NCBI GenBank assembly: GCA_013115145.1
Contig: JAAPAO010000028.1
Coordinates: 59,580-123,579, forward strand
Direction: 5' to 3'
DNA length: 64,000 bases
Origin: Perkinsus chesapeaki
Lineage: Eukaryota; Perkinsozoa; Perkinsida; Perkinsidae
In this document: piece after piece, positions 10,201 to 19,252 of the stretch
How positions within the stretch are numbered: the stretch's first letter is position 1
Layout of the letters: each line of letters starts with the position of its first letter
Translations under genes and position numbers: made by a program
The notes under the pieces: model-generated
What the model was told of the DNA's origin: nothing
Databases searched by the model: none
The model's input: only the letters and a program-made list of their open reading frames with translations

Positions 10201-10412
10201 NNNNNNNNNNNNNNNNNNNNNNNNNNNNNACCTTAGTAAGGCCCCTGAATATTGTATTATACCCTTTATCCCTTAGTAAGGCCCCTGAATATTGTATTAT
10301 ACCGTATTACTATTCTCTTTTCAAATGGCTCCAATGATCTTAGACCTTGAGCTGCAGCTATACTGAAACATGCTGAATAATTAAAGTTATCTATACCAGC
10401 TGGAATTGGCAT
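7259..10412 (-). CDS. Ubiquitin-specific protease (peptidase family C19), interrupted by an assembly gap
   Basis: Deubiquitinase cleaving ubiquitin from proteins. On the minus strand the order is a divergent Cys box (MPIPAGIDNFNYSACFSIAA followed by AQGLRSLEPF), then LASTLQTLFEQMS, REPYRQHDSQVLLEAVLDGL, a zinc-ribbon-like DYHCDECKADTSC, TRSTEIVSEMPPCLVVHI, the His box LNSGHYVAYVARDDG, WYFCSDSVVEPISYEE and the terminal NAYMLFYVRMD. These are the C19 landmarks in correct order; overall it resembles the USP16/USP45 group. Many small introns are present, and the zinc-ribbon/TRSTEI junction is secure and carries family B (8373-8416). The catalytic His and following Asp/Ser region are present. The Cys box lacks the usual G-N-T-C. 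A tandem-repeat intron and the 99-N gap lie between the Cys-box exon and the rest, so an exon could be missing. A 24-nt intron within the Cys box is an alternative reading. Confidence 0.85.
8373..8416 (-). repeat. Intron carrying repeat family B, opposite orientation
   Basis: A 44-nt intron of the USP gene (GTAAGAAACC...TTTCTAG on the minus strand). The plus strand at 8382-8404 reads ACCGTCACTGCGCCACGAAA, so relative to the host gene the family-B core is inverted compared with CstF50. Exons join as ..CKADTSC/TRSTEIVSE.., matching the C19 family. Confidence 0.8.
10058..10303. repeat. 40-bp tandem repeat in a USP intron, with assembly gap
   Basis: Unit spacing is exactly 40 bp (CTGAATATTG at 10058, 10098, 10245 and 10285). 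In the gene's direction each unit is GTATAATACAATATTCAG (starts GT, ends AG) plus a 22-bp spacer containing TTACTAAG, which resembles a branch site. The true copy number is hidden by the gap. Confidence 0.9.
10131..10229. other. Assembly gap (99 N)
   Basis: A run of N inside the 40-bp tandem repeat. Gaps of this type usually mark collapsed or unspanned repeat copies, so the real distance may differ. Confidence 0.99.
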
Positions 10413-10792
10413 AATAATATAACAGACAAGCCTACATCATCGACAGTGTCAACAAGTAGAATAAACCACCTATCTCTTTCCCCCAGGACCACAGTTCAAT
10501 TAGCTAACATTCATAATCTATATCATATCTTGCGAAATGTATTTCCAACAACTCAAGCCACTACGGGTCGCTTCGCTCCGCCTTTTTCATGATGCACGTT
10601 TACACGATTTCGTCTAGTAGTGCGTCCTGTATTGTAGAAGTAGTAGTTTCGTCCTGTGGTGTATGTTTCCCTATTGTTGTACTATACAAGAACTCAAGAC
10701 ATATTATAATAACATCAATCGCTAGATGGGAGCATCAGGACCAGCATGCCAGTGACGACAACATAGGGGTAGCAAAGGGGCGGCCCAACATG
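10413..10792. other. Intergenic, upstream of the USP start
   Basis: Contains GCTTCGCTCCGC at 10570-10581, the reverse complement of GCGGAGCGAAGC, a motif also found upstream of cyclophilin and of RPL11/kinase. No gene is recognised; the short plus-strand ORF at 10589-10798 has no support. Confidence 0.45.
10570..10581 (-). promoter_or_regulatory. Shared upstream 12-mer GCGGAGCGAAGC (copy 1)
   Basis: Lies about 160 bp upstream of the USP start, oriented with that gene. Identical 12-mers are at 12579-12590 and 19342-19353, both in divergent promoters. Confidence 0.4.
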
Positions 10793-12520
10793 TCATAAAT
10801 CGATAACTCGTACGAAGAAGTCAAGATCTCGCTCTTCTATCATCTGACATAACAAGGAATCGAACCATATACCTCCCGAAGAACAACAGTGAATTATACC
10901 ACTACACCAAAGTGACTAGTACCATTCTCCTGAGTGAGCCCTGTAGTAACCGATGCTGCTTCCTTATCTGATCTGGCCGTGGCTTCTCAATAAACTTGAA
11001 GCTCTTCCCTATCATGACAACACACTATATCCTTCACCCTCACCATCCACTCTACCCATGATATCATAATCACGACACGTCTGCCGTAGAGCCTCCCTCT
11101 CCGCGTAGGAATCACCAAACGAGTACACCGACGGTCGGTCCAACTTCTCCCCCGACACTGATACGAGATGATATCTTCTCCAGCCAAGGAGGAGGAGGAT
11201 GGCGGCTTACATTTCTCCCATTCACTTCGGGTTTCAAGCCACTTAGTTACCTTGTCATAAAAAGCCCTCAGCTTCCACTACCAGAAGGGCATAGTTCTCG
11301 ACTGACTATTCCACCCTTACTCTGATACCGTCTCCTCCGTCATAGAATGTTTTTGCGTATTTACTTCGGGCAGATGTAATACCAAAGCTCTCAAGTGTAG
11401 GGGCGATCGATGGCAGCAAAGCACTGCTGCTGTACCTTCATATAAACGGCTTGAATGACGATGAGAAAGATACGACCACCGACTCGACCCAGCCTTCCTC
11501 AGCGTTGGTTATTATACAAATGTCCCCGTTAAGAGAGTAACACATATCGAAGGTCTTCTGGGCCTGAATTATACCAATTAACTCTACCCTGAGTCAAAGC
11601 CCTACTATCCTCGAGATCCGATTAAGCTCATCCACTATCGAGCCATATCTGGCGGACACCCCGCCTGGATGGGCAGCCTGAAGTTGAGTTGTTGATTGCA
11701 GTAGTGTAGAAGGATGTAGAGCTACGGACTTACATTGTGGGCGCACCAAGTACTAGGGAGGATAGTGTCATCATAATCGAAGATGAAGAGGATCTGTGGT
11801 CAGAGGAGAGAGCGGTATGAAACAGCGTCAATTACGTCTTTCGGTCGAGGAATCTTTACACCATCTTTTATAATGCACTCAATGCGCTTGTAAGAAGCTT
11901 GTCCTTCTAGAGGCTTCTCTAGCCCAACCTATGATTGACATCTCTAAAGGCCATCAATACCCCTACCTTGGTCTCCCTCTTGTTAGTAGGGGTACTAGGG
12001 TCACTGCTACTATCAGTTGATGTGGTGTCGCTGTCATCATCACATTCAACAGTCTCAAACATGGCTACTCCCCTCTTAAGCAAGAACACTTCCAGTTTAA
12101 GTGTCGATCCCTCTGGATCTGTTGTCTCCACTAAAATGAATGATAATACTAACCCCTACAGTATCTTTATCTCCTACTATATATTGCTTCATCATAATTC
12201 TCTTCCTCATCATCATCAAATCCATCCTTTACCTTCTCCCGTATCTCATCTATTCTACACTGTACCCTATTGTCCACTACAGTGTCGACACTATCCTCGC
12301 TATCTGTATCCTCCCAAGGGTCCTCCTCCTCCTCCTCGACACTAGGCAAGTCCTCCTCTTCATCCTCGCCGTCGCCGACCGCCGTCCCTTCCTCATTTTC
12401 CTCTACAATGGTAGCCAGCCTCTCTCCTACTGTGGACCAAAGACACCCATTATCATTAGGGACATTATCTTGATCATCATCAAACCAAGGTACGAGCTTT
12501 ACTGGTCGTCGGGGACGCAT
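10793..12520 (-). CDS. HAD-fold phosphatase-like protein with acidic N-terminal region
   Basis: Minus-strand multi-exon gene. The N-terminus (MRPRRPVKLVPWFDDD) is followed by a long Glu/Asp-rich disordered region. The HAD core is then visible: motif I ILFIFDYDDTILPSTW, motif II LNGDICIITNAEEGWVE, the SARSKYA segment, WKLRAFYDKV, motif IV-like VYSFGDSYAEREAL, and C-terminal KFIEKPRPDQIRKQHRLLQ / SLRRM / MIEERDLDFFV. This order (DDT..LPT-W, TNA..GW, GDS..ER) fits a HAD group widespread in alveolates, trypanosomes and plants, of unknown substrate. Intron 10844-10922, between RRM and MIEERD, contains a full tRNA-like sequence. The start is the first ATG of the exon with the open acidic frame. It shares a 121-bp divergent promoter with the cyclophilin. 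Confidence 0.83.
10844..10922 (-). repeat. Intron consisting of a tRNA-like sequence with perfect A and B boxes
   Basis: A 79-nt GT-AG intron of the HAD gene. In the gene's direction it contains an A box TGGTGTAGTGG (10899-10909 on the plus strand) fitting TRGYNNANNGG at every position, and a B box GGTTCGATTCC (10856-10866) fitting GGTTCGANNCC, 43 nt apart start to start. Between them, CTTCGGG resembles the tRNA-Pro anticodon loop. The acceptor stem does not pair and the ends have become GTACTAG and TTATGTCAG. Confidence 0.8.
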
Positions 12521-12641
12521 AAGGGGAAATGGAACGCAGAGTGAGACCAATGAACAAGTTGCGCACATTCCGTCAATGGCGGAGCGAAGCGAGTCATATT
12601 TACCATTTTTCTAAGCTGCGTTGGGAGTACTACAGTAGTAG
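12521..12641. promoter_or_regulatory. Divergent promoter between HAD gene and cyclophilin
   Basis: 121 bp separate the two start codons. It contains GTTGCGCAC and the 12-mer GCGGAGCGAAGC at 12579-12590, the latter 52 bp upstream of the cyclophilin ATG. No TATA box is obvious. Confidence 0.5.
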
Positions 12642-14435
12642 ATGGCGCCCACTGAGGATAACACTGTAGTTTACATCGATATCGACATTGATTCGGAGAT
12701 CTCTGGTCGTGGAGCATATGGAAGAGGGGTAGAGTTCGTTTCGCAGTGCAATCTAAAGTAGGGAGAGCGATTCAACCTATCGAGTATCTTGCATGGTTCA
12801 ACCTCAGATATGGCCTGAGCAGTCCCGATATCACCAAGCTTGGAGGATCTGAAATAGCCCGACTACCCGAACTGTAAGACCGTGGCTGAGATGTGCCCTG
12901 TAGCCCTTCAACGCTTCTTAACATTATTGGTTTAGGTACTCATCCGATTTCGAATGGTCACAGAAAGGATCGGCTATCTTTAAGGAGCCTTATGATAGGG
13001 TCACCGTAGAATTGTATGATACAAAGTCTCCCATGGCAGTAGATAACTTTATACATCTTATAAAGGGTGACAAAGGGATATCCAAGCAGTCTGGTAATAC
13101 TAGCTGACTTAGTACATAGTAGTAGTGCATTAAGTCTCGTCAATGCAATACTATATATGGATACCAGTAAATACAACTCAAGCCTAGCCTTTATCAATCA
13201 CTCAATATCATATATACCGTAGAGCTCAAAAGAAACCAGTAGCAGTGAAAGATACTATTACCTGGCGACAGTATCAACTTCAAGTCCATGAGTATTTATA
13301 CAGGCTTTGGACGTTTGTTGGCCTCGCAAGTTATCGCCGCTTAGACTATTCCGTTCCGTAAAATTAATGAAGGATTTACTTCATCCCGATCTATCCTAAT
13401 TCACACTGTAAGTGTGTCCTATACCGCTCTTTCCTCAAGAACTGCCTTACTGGCCTCACATCGAGGAGCTGAACACACTTTCGAACAGCAGTCCTCCACC
13501 ACAATTCATTAACTTTATCAACTGTCGATGATCTCTACTCGACCTCCAGGAAAGGAAAAAGCGCTACTTGGTGATTTTTACAGGTAAAAAATTATGGTAT
13601 AAGGGCTGTCCCTTCCACCGTATAGTTAAGGACTTTGTCGCTCAAACGGGAGACATCGTCACAGGGACTGGAGCTGCTGGGGAAAGTAAGAAGATAAAGG
13701 GGAAGAGGTGGGTTAATGGAAGTATTAACAAGGTAGTTACGGTAAGAAGTTTAAGGATGACGCTGGCGGGCTGAAGTTGAAGCATACTGCTCCTGGTGTA
13801 GTAGGAATGTGTAATACAGGTAATAGCAATTACAGTGCATCAACCGCTAAGCTTTCGTGAACATTTCATTAAATCCATAGAATATGTCAATATAATACTA
13901 TTAACGTTGTCAGTACTGCTAGATGGAAATTACCCTGTATAGGTCACTGCATGTGCTGTGGTGGGATAAGTATGGTCTCTCTCTTAGGTAAAAACTCCAA
14001 CACTTCACAGTTTTACATAACCTTCAAATCGACACCACAATTGGACGGGAAACATGTCATACTTGGCCATGTGGTAATATGGGTTATCATAGGACTACAA
14101 AGGAGCTTCTATAGTTGCCTAGTCACTTGGTACCCAACCCTCTCTATCGAAGCAGCCTAGTCACTTGGTACCCAACCCTCTCTATCGAAGCAGCCTAGTC
14201 ACTTGGTACCCAACCCTCTCTATTGGAGCAGCCTAGTCACTTGGTACCCAACCCTCTTCATTAGTTATTCCTTAAGCTCCATATCATCCCTCTTCAGGTA
14301 GATGGTATGGATATAGTAGATCGATTGAATGGTGAATGTTCCGGTAGTAATGATGATGATGGTAAGCCTCGAGTTCCAGCAATGATAGCCGATTGTGGCG
14401 TAATAAAGGAAGGAAACAAGAGAACCAAAAAGTGA
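12642..14435 (+). CDS. Cyclophilin-type peptidyl-prolyl cis-trans isomerase
   Basis: Catalyses proline cis-trans isomerisation. The N-terminus MAPTEDNTVVYIDIDIDSEI is followed, after an intron, by GYSSDFEWSQKGSAIF and RVTVELYDTKSPMAVDNF. Later exons give LWYKGCPFHRIVKDFVAQTG, KHTAPGVVGMCNTG, NSNTSQFYITFKSTPQLDG and KHVILGHVVDGMDIVDRL, ending GVIKEGNKRTKK. Active-site residues are present: the Arg of FHRI, the Phe and Gln of DFVAQ, and the Phe of QFYI. The usual Trp before LDGKH (cyclosporin contact) is Gln. This, plus inserts around ISKQSG and the GAAGE loop, marks a divergent branch. No signal peptide is seen, so it is probably cytosolic or nuclear. All introns are GT-AG; the one at about 14079-14297 holds a 38-bp minisatellite. 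Confidence 0.95.
14114..14262. repeat. 38-bp tandem repeat in a cyclophilin intron
   Basis: Nearly four copies of a 38-bp unit (CCTAGTCACTTGGTACCCAA continuing CCCTCTCTATCGAAGCAG). Each unit contains a pyrimidine run followed by GCAG, so it iterates a 3'-splice-site-like module inside the intron before the exon VDGMDIVDRL. Confidence 0.9.
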
Positions 14436-14885
14436 TCTGAGTTTCTGAGAATGCTGATGGCCTAGAGTTACCATCACTGGTTGGAAGCGCTGTGGAAAAT
14501 AGTGGGGAGGCGCCATGGCGACCGGAATGGTCTGAAAATCGCCTTCGCCCGAATTCTCCTTCCCCGCCAGTGTATGTTCGGGAACGCCTGCATGCACACA
14601 GGTGGTTTCGATCAATCTGCTCCCATCATATCCTTGCCCTGTAATACACTCTTCTGCGCCTCATTAGTGGTTCTACCGACTATCGACTACTGCGCTATTC
14701 TTTATTATGGTACCACTTGCCTCATCGAGATCATTCAACGTGTCTAGGATGACCCGCTGAATACAGACGGAATTTGCTTTAGTGGGCCTTCCCGCTTTAA
14801 AGGCCAAGCAGCTTAATACATGTTAACTCCTTTAATACCGTATTGTGTTAAGTAGTGATAATCGATTGGTAATTCAGTTGATGAT
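14436..14885. other. Intergenic, upstream of UBL5
   Basis: Same-strand spacer between cyclophilin and UBL5. ORFs of 116 (minus) and 88 (plus) codons overlap here but show no family features, and one runs back through the cyclophilin 3' end. I call no gene. Confidence 0.45.
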
Positions 14886-15410
14886 ATGATTGAGGTAGTC
14901 TGCAACGACCGACTTGGTAAGAAGATTCGGGTCAAGTGTAATCCTGATGATACTATCGGAGATCTTAAGAAGCTTCTAGCAGCTCAGATAGGTAAAATGG
15001 ATATATGATATTAACTTATAAACCAGCGTAAATGAAGAAGTGTCTTATACTAGTTCAACTACCCATTACTGCACCACCCTCTTTGTTGTGGTTAGATTAG
15101 GATATCATTCTGACAGTTTCGGATAGTTACGGCAGTATAGGCTGTTGTCTTTGTTTCCTTCACAACTATCTTGCCTCTATTAACGGCACCATGGCATATG
15201 TAGTGTGCGTAATGATGCACTTTCCTCTCACTGTGTTCGTTGTTTGATCTTGAAGTGTGTTGTGATCACTTGTTGTCACCTCAATTGCCCTCAGGTACCC
15301 GGCCAGAGAAGATAAGAATACAGAAATGGTATACAGTCTATAAAGATCATATCACTCTGGCCGATTATGAGATACACGATGGTATGGGGTTAGAGCTTTA
15401 CTACAACTAA
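14886..15410 (+). CDS. UBL5: Ubiquitin-like protein 5 (UBL5/Hub1)
   Basis: Ubiquitin-fold protein that binds spliceosomal proteins non-covalently and influences 5' splice-site use (known from yeast and animals). The two exons encode 73 residues, the family's normal size. They read [36 protein letters not shown] / [18 protein letters not shown] and [14 protein letters not shown]. The protein ends Tyr-Tyr-Asn and lacks a C-terminal diglycine, as in other Hub1 proteins, so it is not a ubiquitin-type conjugated modifier. The intron (14992-15294) is 303 nt, long for this window. The ATG at 14886 gives exactly the conserved N-terminus. Its occurrence near an SPF45 gene puts two splicing modulators within 7 kb. 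Confidence 0.98.
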
Positions 15411-15606
15411 ACAACAATTGCATCACCACCACCAATTCGAAGAATCTTGTGTTGACAATAAATCTTCACAGTGCGTTCATGTCCTTGTTGTTGATAAGTT
15501 ATAATTCTTCACCATCCCCGTTATGTTTCATGACGGTCTCCCCGCGGGTGCCCCGTCGTCGACGTTATCCCGACCACACTGGTCGTCAACTAATTCCCTA
15601 AAAAGT

Positions 15607-17592
15607 ATGGCGCCCAGTAGCTCTGGCAGTAATGCCGCTCCTCAACGGTGAGCACACCCCACCTACTAATCACCCTCACACTTCTCTCAGACGGGCACCG
15701 TGGAGTCTTTTAAACGAATGCACGTCTTCTTTTACCAGTCACAGCCCCATCAGGCCCTTGACAAGAAAGACATCGACGCCAGCTATGCACCACCATTCCC
15801 CCCCTGCTCCACCTAAGTCCCATCTACATGGTGTCTCCTCCGATCCCAAGTAGGACCATCATCATCCTTGCCCCCACCCTCATTGCCATTTAGTTTTACT
15901 GCCCGCTATCGGCCCTCGTCCCCCGACATGAGACGTAACATAAGCTCTAACTCTCTAGTGTCTGCCGATAGTAGCCTCGGCGGTGGCACCAGGTTAGTTG
16001 TAACTGTCTATCCAAGATAACATCTCCTGCAGTTTCCGCTCTCCCTGGTCTTTGCGGTCGCCTACCGGCAGCCTCGCAGATGTTGGCTGTTGCCTAAGTG
16101 AATGTGATTATGACCCATTCCCGCAGCTGGTATTCGTTTACGGTAAATATCGGCTATCCGTCCCTGTTTGCATTCGCCGTATAGGTACATTAAAACAGGG
16201 CTGCAACAACCACAAATATATGACCAACAGAGGTGAGTTGATGATGACCCGGGTTCGATCCCTGGCGGCGGCATTTTTCTGTCTCAGATGGGTGTGATGA
16301 TGTTGTATTCCTTTGTAAAGGACAGACTGACGTCCGTTACCCTATGATATATGATACCAACTATTTCTTCCCTTATATGCTCAACATCCCAGGTGTAGGA
16401 TTCAGGATTGAGGGGTACTACCTCCATCGCCTCGCCCGACCATACCGCACTTTACCATTTTTCGTATCATCAGTGAGATTTATAAAGTATCGCCGTCGAA
16501 GATGCGCGAGCTTGATATTCTCGAGGGCTACCCTGGCAGGTTGGGAGGGGTGTATTCTTTATAGTGCGAAAGATACGCGTATCTTTTTAGATACGAGCGA
16601 TGTAGTATAGGTATTGTCCCTAGTGATATTGATGCTGTTAAACGGCATATGCCCGAAGTGTACGAAGAGGCTGCTAAGGTACAATGATTTGCGGAAAAGT
16701 TGGTATGAGATTGTTAGGTTATGCCTGAAGTCGGCCAGGCCAGTGGTGGTGGTGGTGGCAGCTCGTTGTCTGAATGCCCCTCCTCTCCGACATCCACCAT
16801 CAGCAACAGAATTGTCATACATTGCCAGACGTAAGAAGGCGGCCCATTGTTGTTATTAATATACAAGGTACATGCGTAACTTGGAAAAGAGGCCTGTTTG
16901 GAATTTTGAAGAGTTAGAATTGTACTCTAACTTTCCCCACACTACCAATCAGGAGGATGCGTATTCGACGGTAGCCTTCGTTGATGATGATGCGTGGATG
17001 GCCGAATGCCTATTTAGGACGATTCACCATGTCTGGTGAAGAAGGGTGTCACCATAGCTGAGACCCTAGCAACTGCCGAAAGTCAACAACACTCAAAAAG
17101 TGAACCTCACCAGCTCTCACCGAGGAAGACTAGTTTAATGGCTCGTCTATGGCAAAAGACTAAGCGTAAGCATACGACTGGTGTGGCTGCTGGAAGATGT
17201 CATCTGTTCATCTCATCTATGTTGCAATATCCTATTCAACTTATAGTTCCAGTATCGACTTCACCACGCCAGAACTCGGGCCATGGCGGCGGCGTTCGGT
17301 TCGAGCCTTTTCAACACTTGTAAAACATCATTTGAACAGTGTGTTGCTTAATAAAATCGATCACATTTTCCTATTCATTTTATCAGTGCATATCACTTGT
17401 GCCTGTTTTTAAGAAAGGGCCACGAACTAATTGTTATTTGATATCAATTATTAAGGTGCAACTGCCAAACTAGAGTCAACCGAGGGCATTACTTCTGCTG
17501 CTGCTGCTGCCGCTCCTCCTCATCATCATCGCCCTGCAACTGCTCTACCTCTACTACAGCCTGTCACAGAGCTTCCTAGAGATGACAAGTAA
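15607..17592 (+). CDS. Gamma-glutamylcyclotransferase-fold (AIG2-like) protein with long extensions
   Basis: Contains a GGCT/AIG2 fold, typical of gamma-glutamyl(amine) cyclotransferases. Core motifs across five exons are LVFVYGTLKQGCNNHKYM (canonical YGTLKxGxxNxxxM), DDVVFLCKGQTDVRYPMIYD, LNIPGVGFRIEGEIYKVS (the GEIY glutamate) and MRELDILEGYPGRLGGYER. The N-terminal extension of about 120 residues is Ser/Pro/Arg-rich (MAPSSSGSNAAPQRR...), and a C-terminal extension continues with EVYEEAAKVMPEV, RNLEKRPVWNFEELELYSNF, VKKGVTIAETLATAES and ends LPLLQPVTELPRDDK. Each exon join was chosen because it keeps frame and homology. Intron 16233-16287 is tRNA-derived and 16550-16590 carries family A. 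Whether the enzyme is active is unknown; the extensions suggest a regulated or scaffolded protein. Confidence 0.84.
16233..16287 (+). repeat. Intron made of a tRNA-like 3' half plus T-run
   Basis: A 55-nt intron between TNRD and GCDDVVFLCK (codon split G/AT). It contains GACCCGGGTTCGATCCCTGG, a T-arm with five pairable positions and a perfect B box at 16252-16262. This is followed by CGGCGGCA (acceptor strand plus discriminator) and TTTTTCTGTCTCAG. The T-run, which in a tRNA gene is the Pol III terminator, here occupies the polypyrimidine-tract position. Confidence 0.75.
16550..16590 (+). repeat. Intron carrying repeat family A
   Basis: A 41-nt intron made almost entirely of family A (TTCTTTATAGTGCGAAAGA then the palindrome AAAGATACGCGTATCTTT), with splice sites GTGTATT and TTTTTAG. 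Exons join as ..GRLGG/YERCSIG... Confidence 0.85.
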
Positions 17593-18488
17593 GACAAGTA
17601 TGCTATTCTGTATCTTGATTCCGTCATGTTCTTAGCAATCTCCATGGTCGAAGTCTCAAGTACTTTGGCGGTGATGTCGTCAAACATGCCTCAACAGCAA
17701 CAACTGGCTCGTCGTCCGATAAATAATGATTTGTCTGTCCTCATTCTATTTCCCATTATTATCATCGTGGTCCGGTGTGATATTATTATTATCGTCATCA
17801 TCATATCACACACATTTGTACCATAACAACAACTGCTGCCTTTACGTATCATTTACTTCTTTACGTAGTTCTGATATAGCAGTTTAGGTTGAAGAAGGAA
17901 GAAGAGGAGGAACACTACTCGTTTTATTATTATTGTCGTCTCATTAATCTTGCTTTGTGTTACTCACCAACAACAAGTAATCCAGCGAAGGGCCGCTTTT
18001 ATTATCTTAACACTTAGATAGTCCCAATCGGACTGAAATGATCACCAGGTCAGGTTCATGGTACAGAAGATATTTCACCAGTCCAATCGTCACTTCTCCT
18101 CACTATAAGTCTAATACCTGATCTATTACTTCTTGGATATTGTGTAATAACTGTGGTATATGGCATAGAGTAGATTCACTATTACTTAGCCCATTCAGAA
18201 ATACTCATCTATCATAGTTGGTGGCACCACTTGAATAACATATCCCTATCCTTTCCGTTAAAAATAATAGTAGATCATACGTAATAAATCTCAAGTCTGT
18301 GCTGCCCATGTGCACTGCCACTACACGGGCTACTTGAAATCAATTATCCCTCCAGTCCAACTTCTATAATAGTTAATAACACAACAATGAAGGACATCTC
18401 CTTTCGCAGCAGAAATGGTCCGGGGGCCAAAATCCGTCGACCGACATCAGCCGACTGCAGCACATCTCATTATTATCACTGCTACTAC
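17593..18488. other. Convergent intergenic region
   Basis: Between the 3' ends of the cyclotransferase-fold gene (+) and RPL11 (-). AT-rich with short ATT/CAT runs; nothing coding or structured is recognised. Confidence 0.55.
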
Positions 18489-19252
18489 TTAATGAAGGAT
18501 GATACCATCGTACTTGGCCTTGAACCACTCCTTGGTCTCATCGGCGGACACACGGTGATGACGACCAACGTGAGCTGACTTACGCTTACGCTGGGCAACA
18601 CGGCGACCGGGGCGGCCCATATGGACGTAGAAGTCCATACCGTAAATACCAGTGGAGGGATCGTACTTCATACCGAGATCGATATGCTCACTGATACCGA
18701 AACCGAAGTTACCAGTCTCAGAGAAGTTGTGGTCACGGAGTTCGTACTCCTTGACCTGTCGAATAAGAAAAGTAATCGTGATACAGATAAGGAGTAACTA
18801 CCTTGAGGCCTCTCTCGAGAATCTCAGCGGCCTTCTCACCGCGAACGGTGACGTGACAGGAGATCTTCTCATTACGACGGATACCGAAGGAACGGATAGT
18901 GTAACGAGCTGAAAATATTAATAATAAATTAGGGAGTATCCAGTACAGTTGTTATTACCGGTGGAAGTCAAGGGCTTCTGGTCGGTGAGGGCCTCGAGCA
19001 CACGAGTGGCACGAGTGAGCCTATCGCCGGACTCACCAACGCAAATGTTGAGAGTCAACTTCTCGATGCGCAAATCGCGCATAGGGTTCGACTTACCGGA
19101 CTTGGCCTAAAACAGCGATAATAAATCATAAAAACCACTTCACAACAGTGAGAAAAAATACACCGTAGACGGACGAGGACGAGTAAGGTAGGTTACCGAT
19201 GTCAGTGATGCATACGTTGAAGTGATGATAGTCCCTATACCCTTACTACCAT
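18489..19252 (-). CDS. RPL11: 60S ribosomal protein L11 (uL5)
   Basis: Large-subunit ribosomal protein contacting 5S rRNA. Minus-strand reading gives [78 protein letters not shown] and [18 protein letters not shown], ending [12 protein letters not shown]. The length and order match eukaryotic L11. The initiator ATG (19250-19252) sits alone as the coding part of exon 1: ACCATG/GTAGTAAG is spliced to GCCAAGTCC, a pattern common in ribosomal-protein genes. Three further exons follow with small introns. It shares a 158-bp divergent promoter with the kinase gene. Confidence 0.97.
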
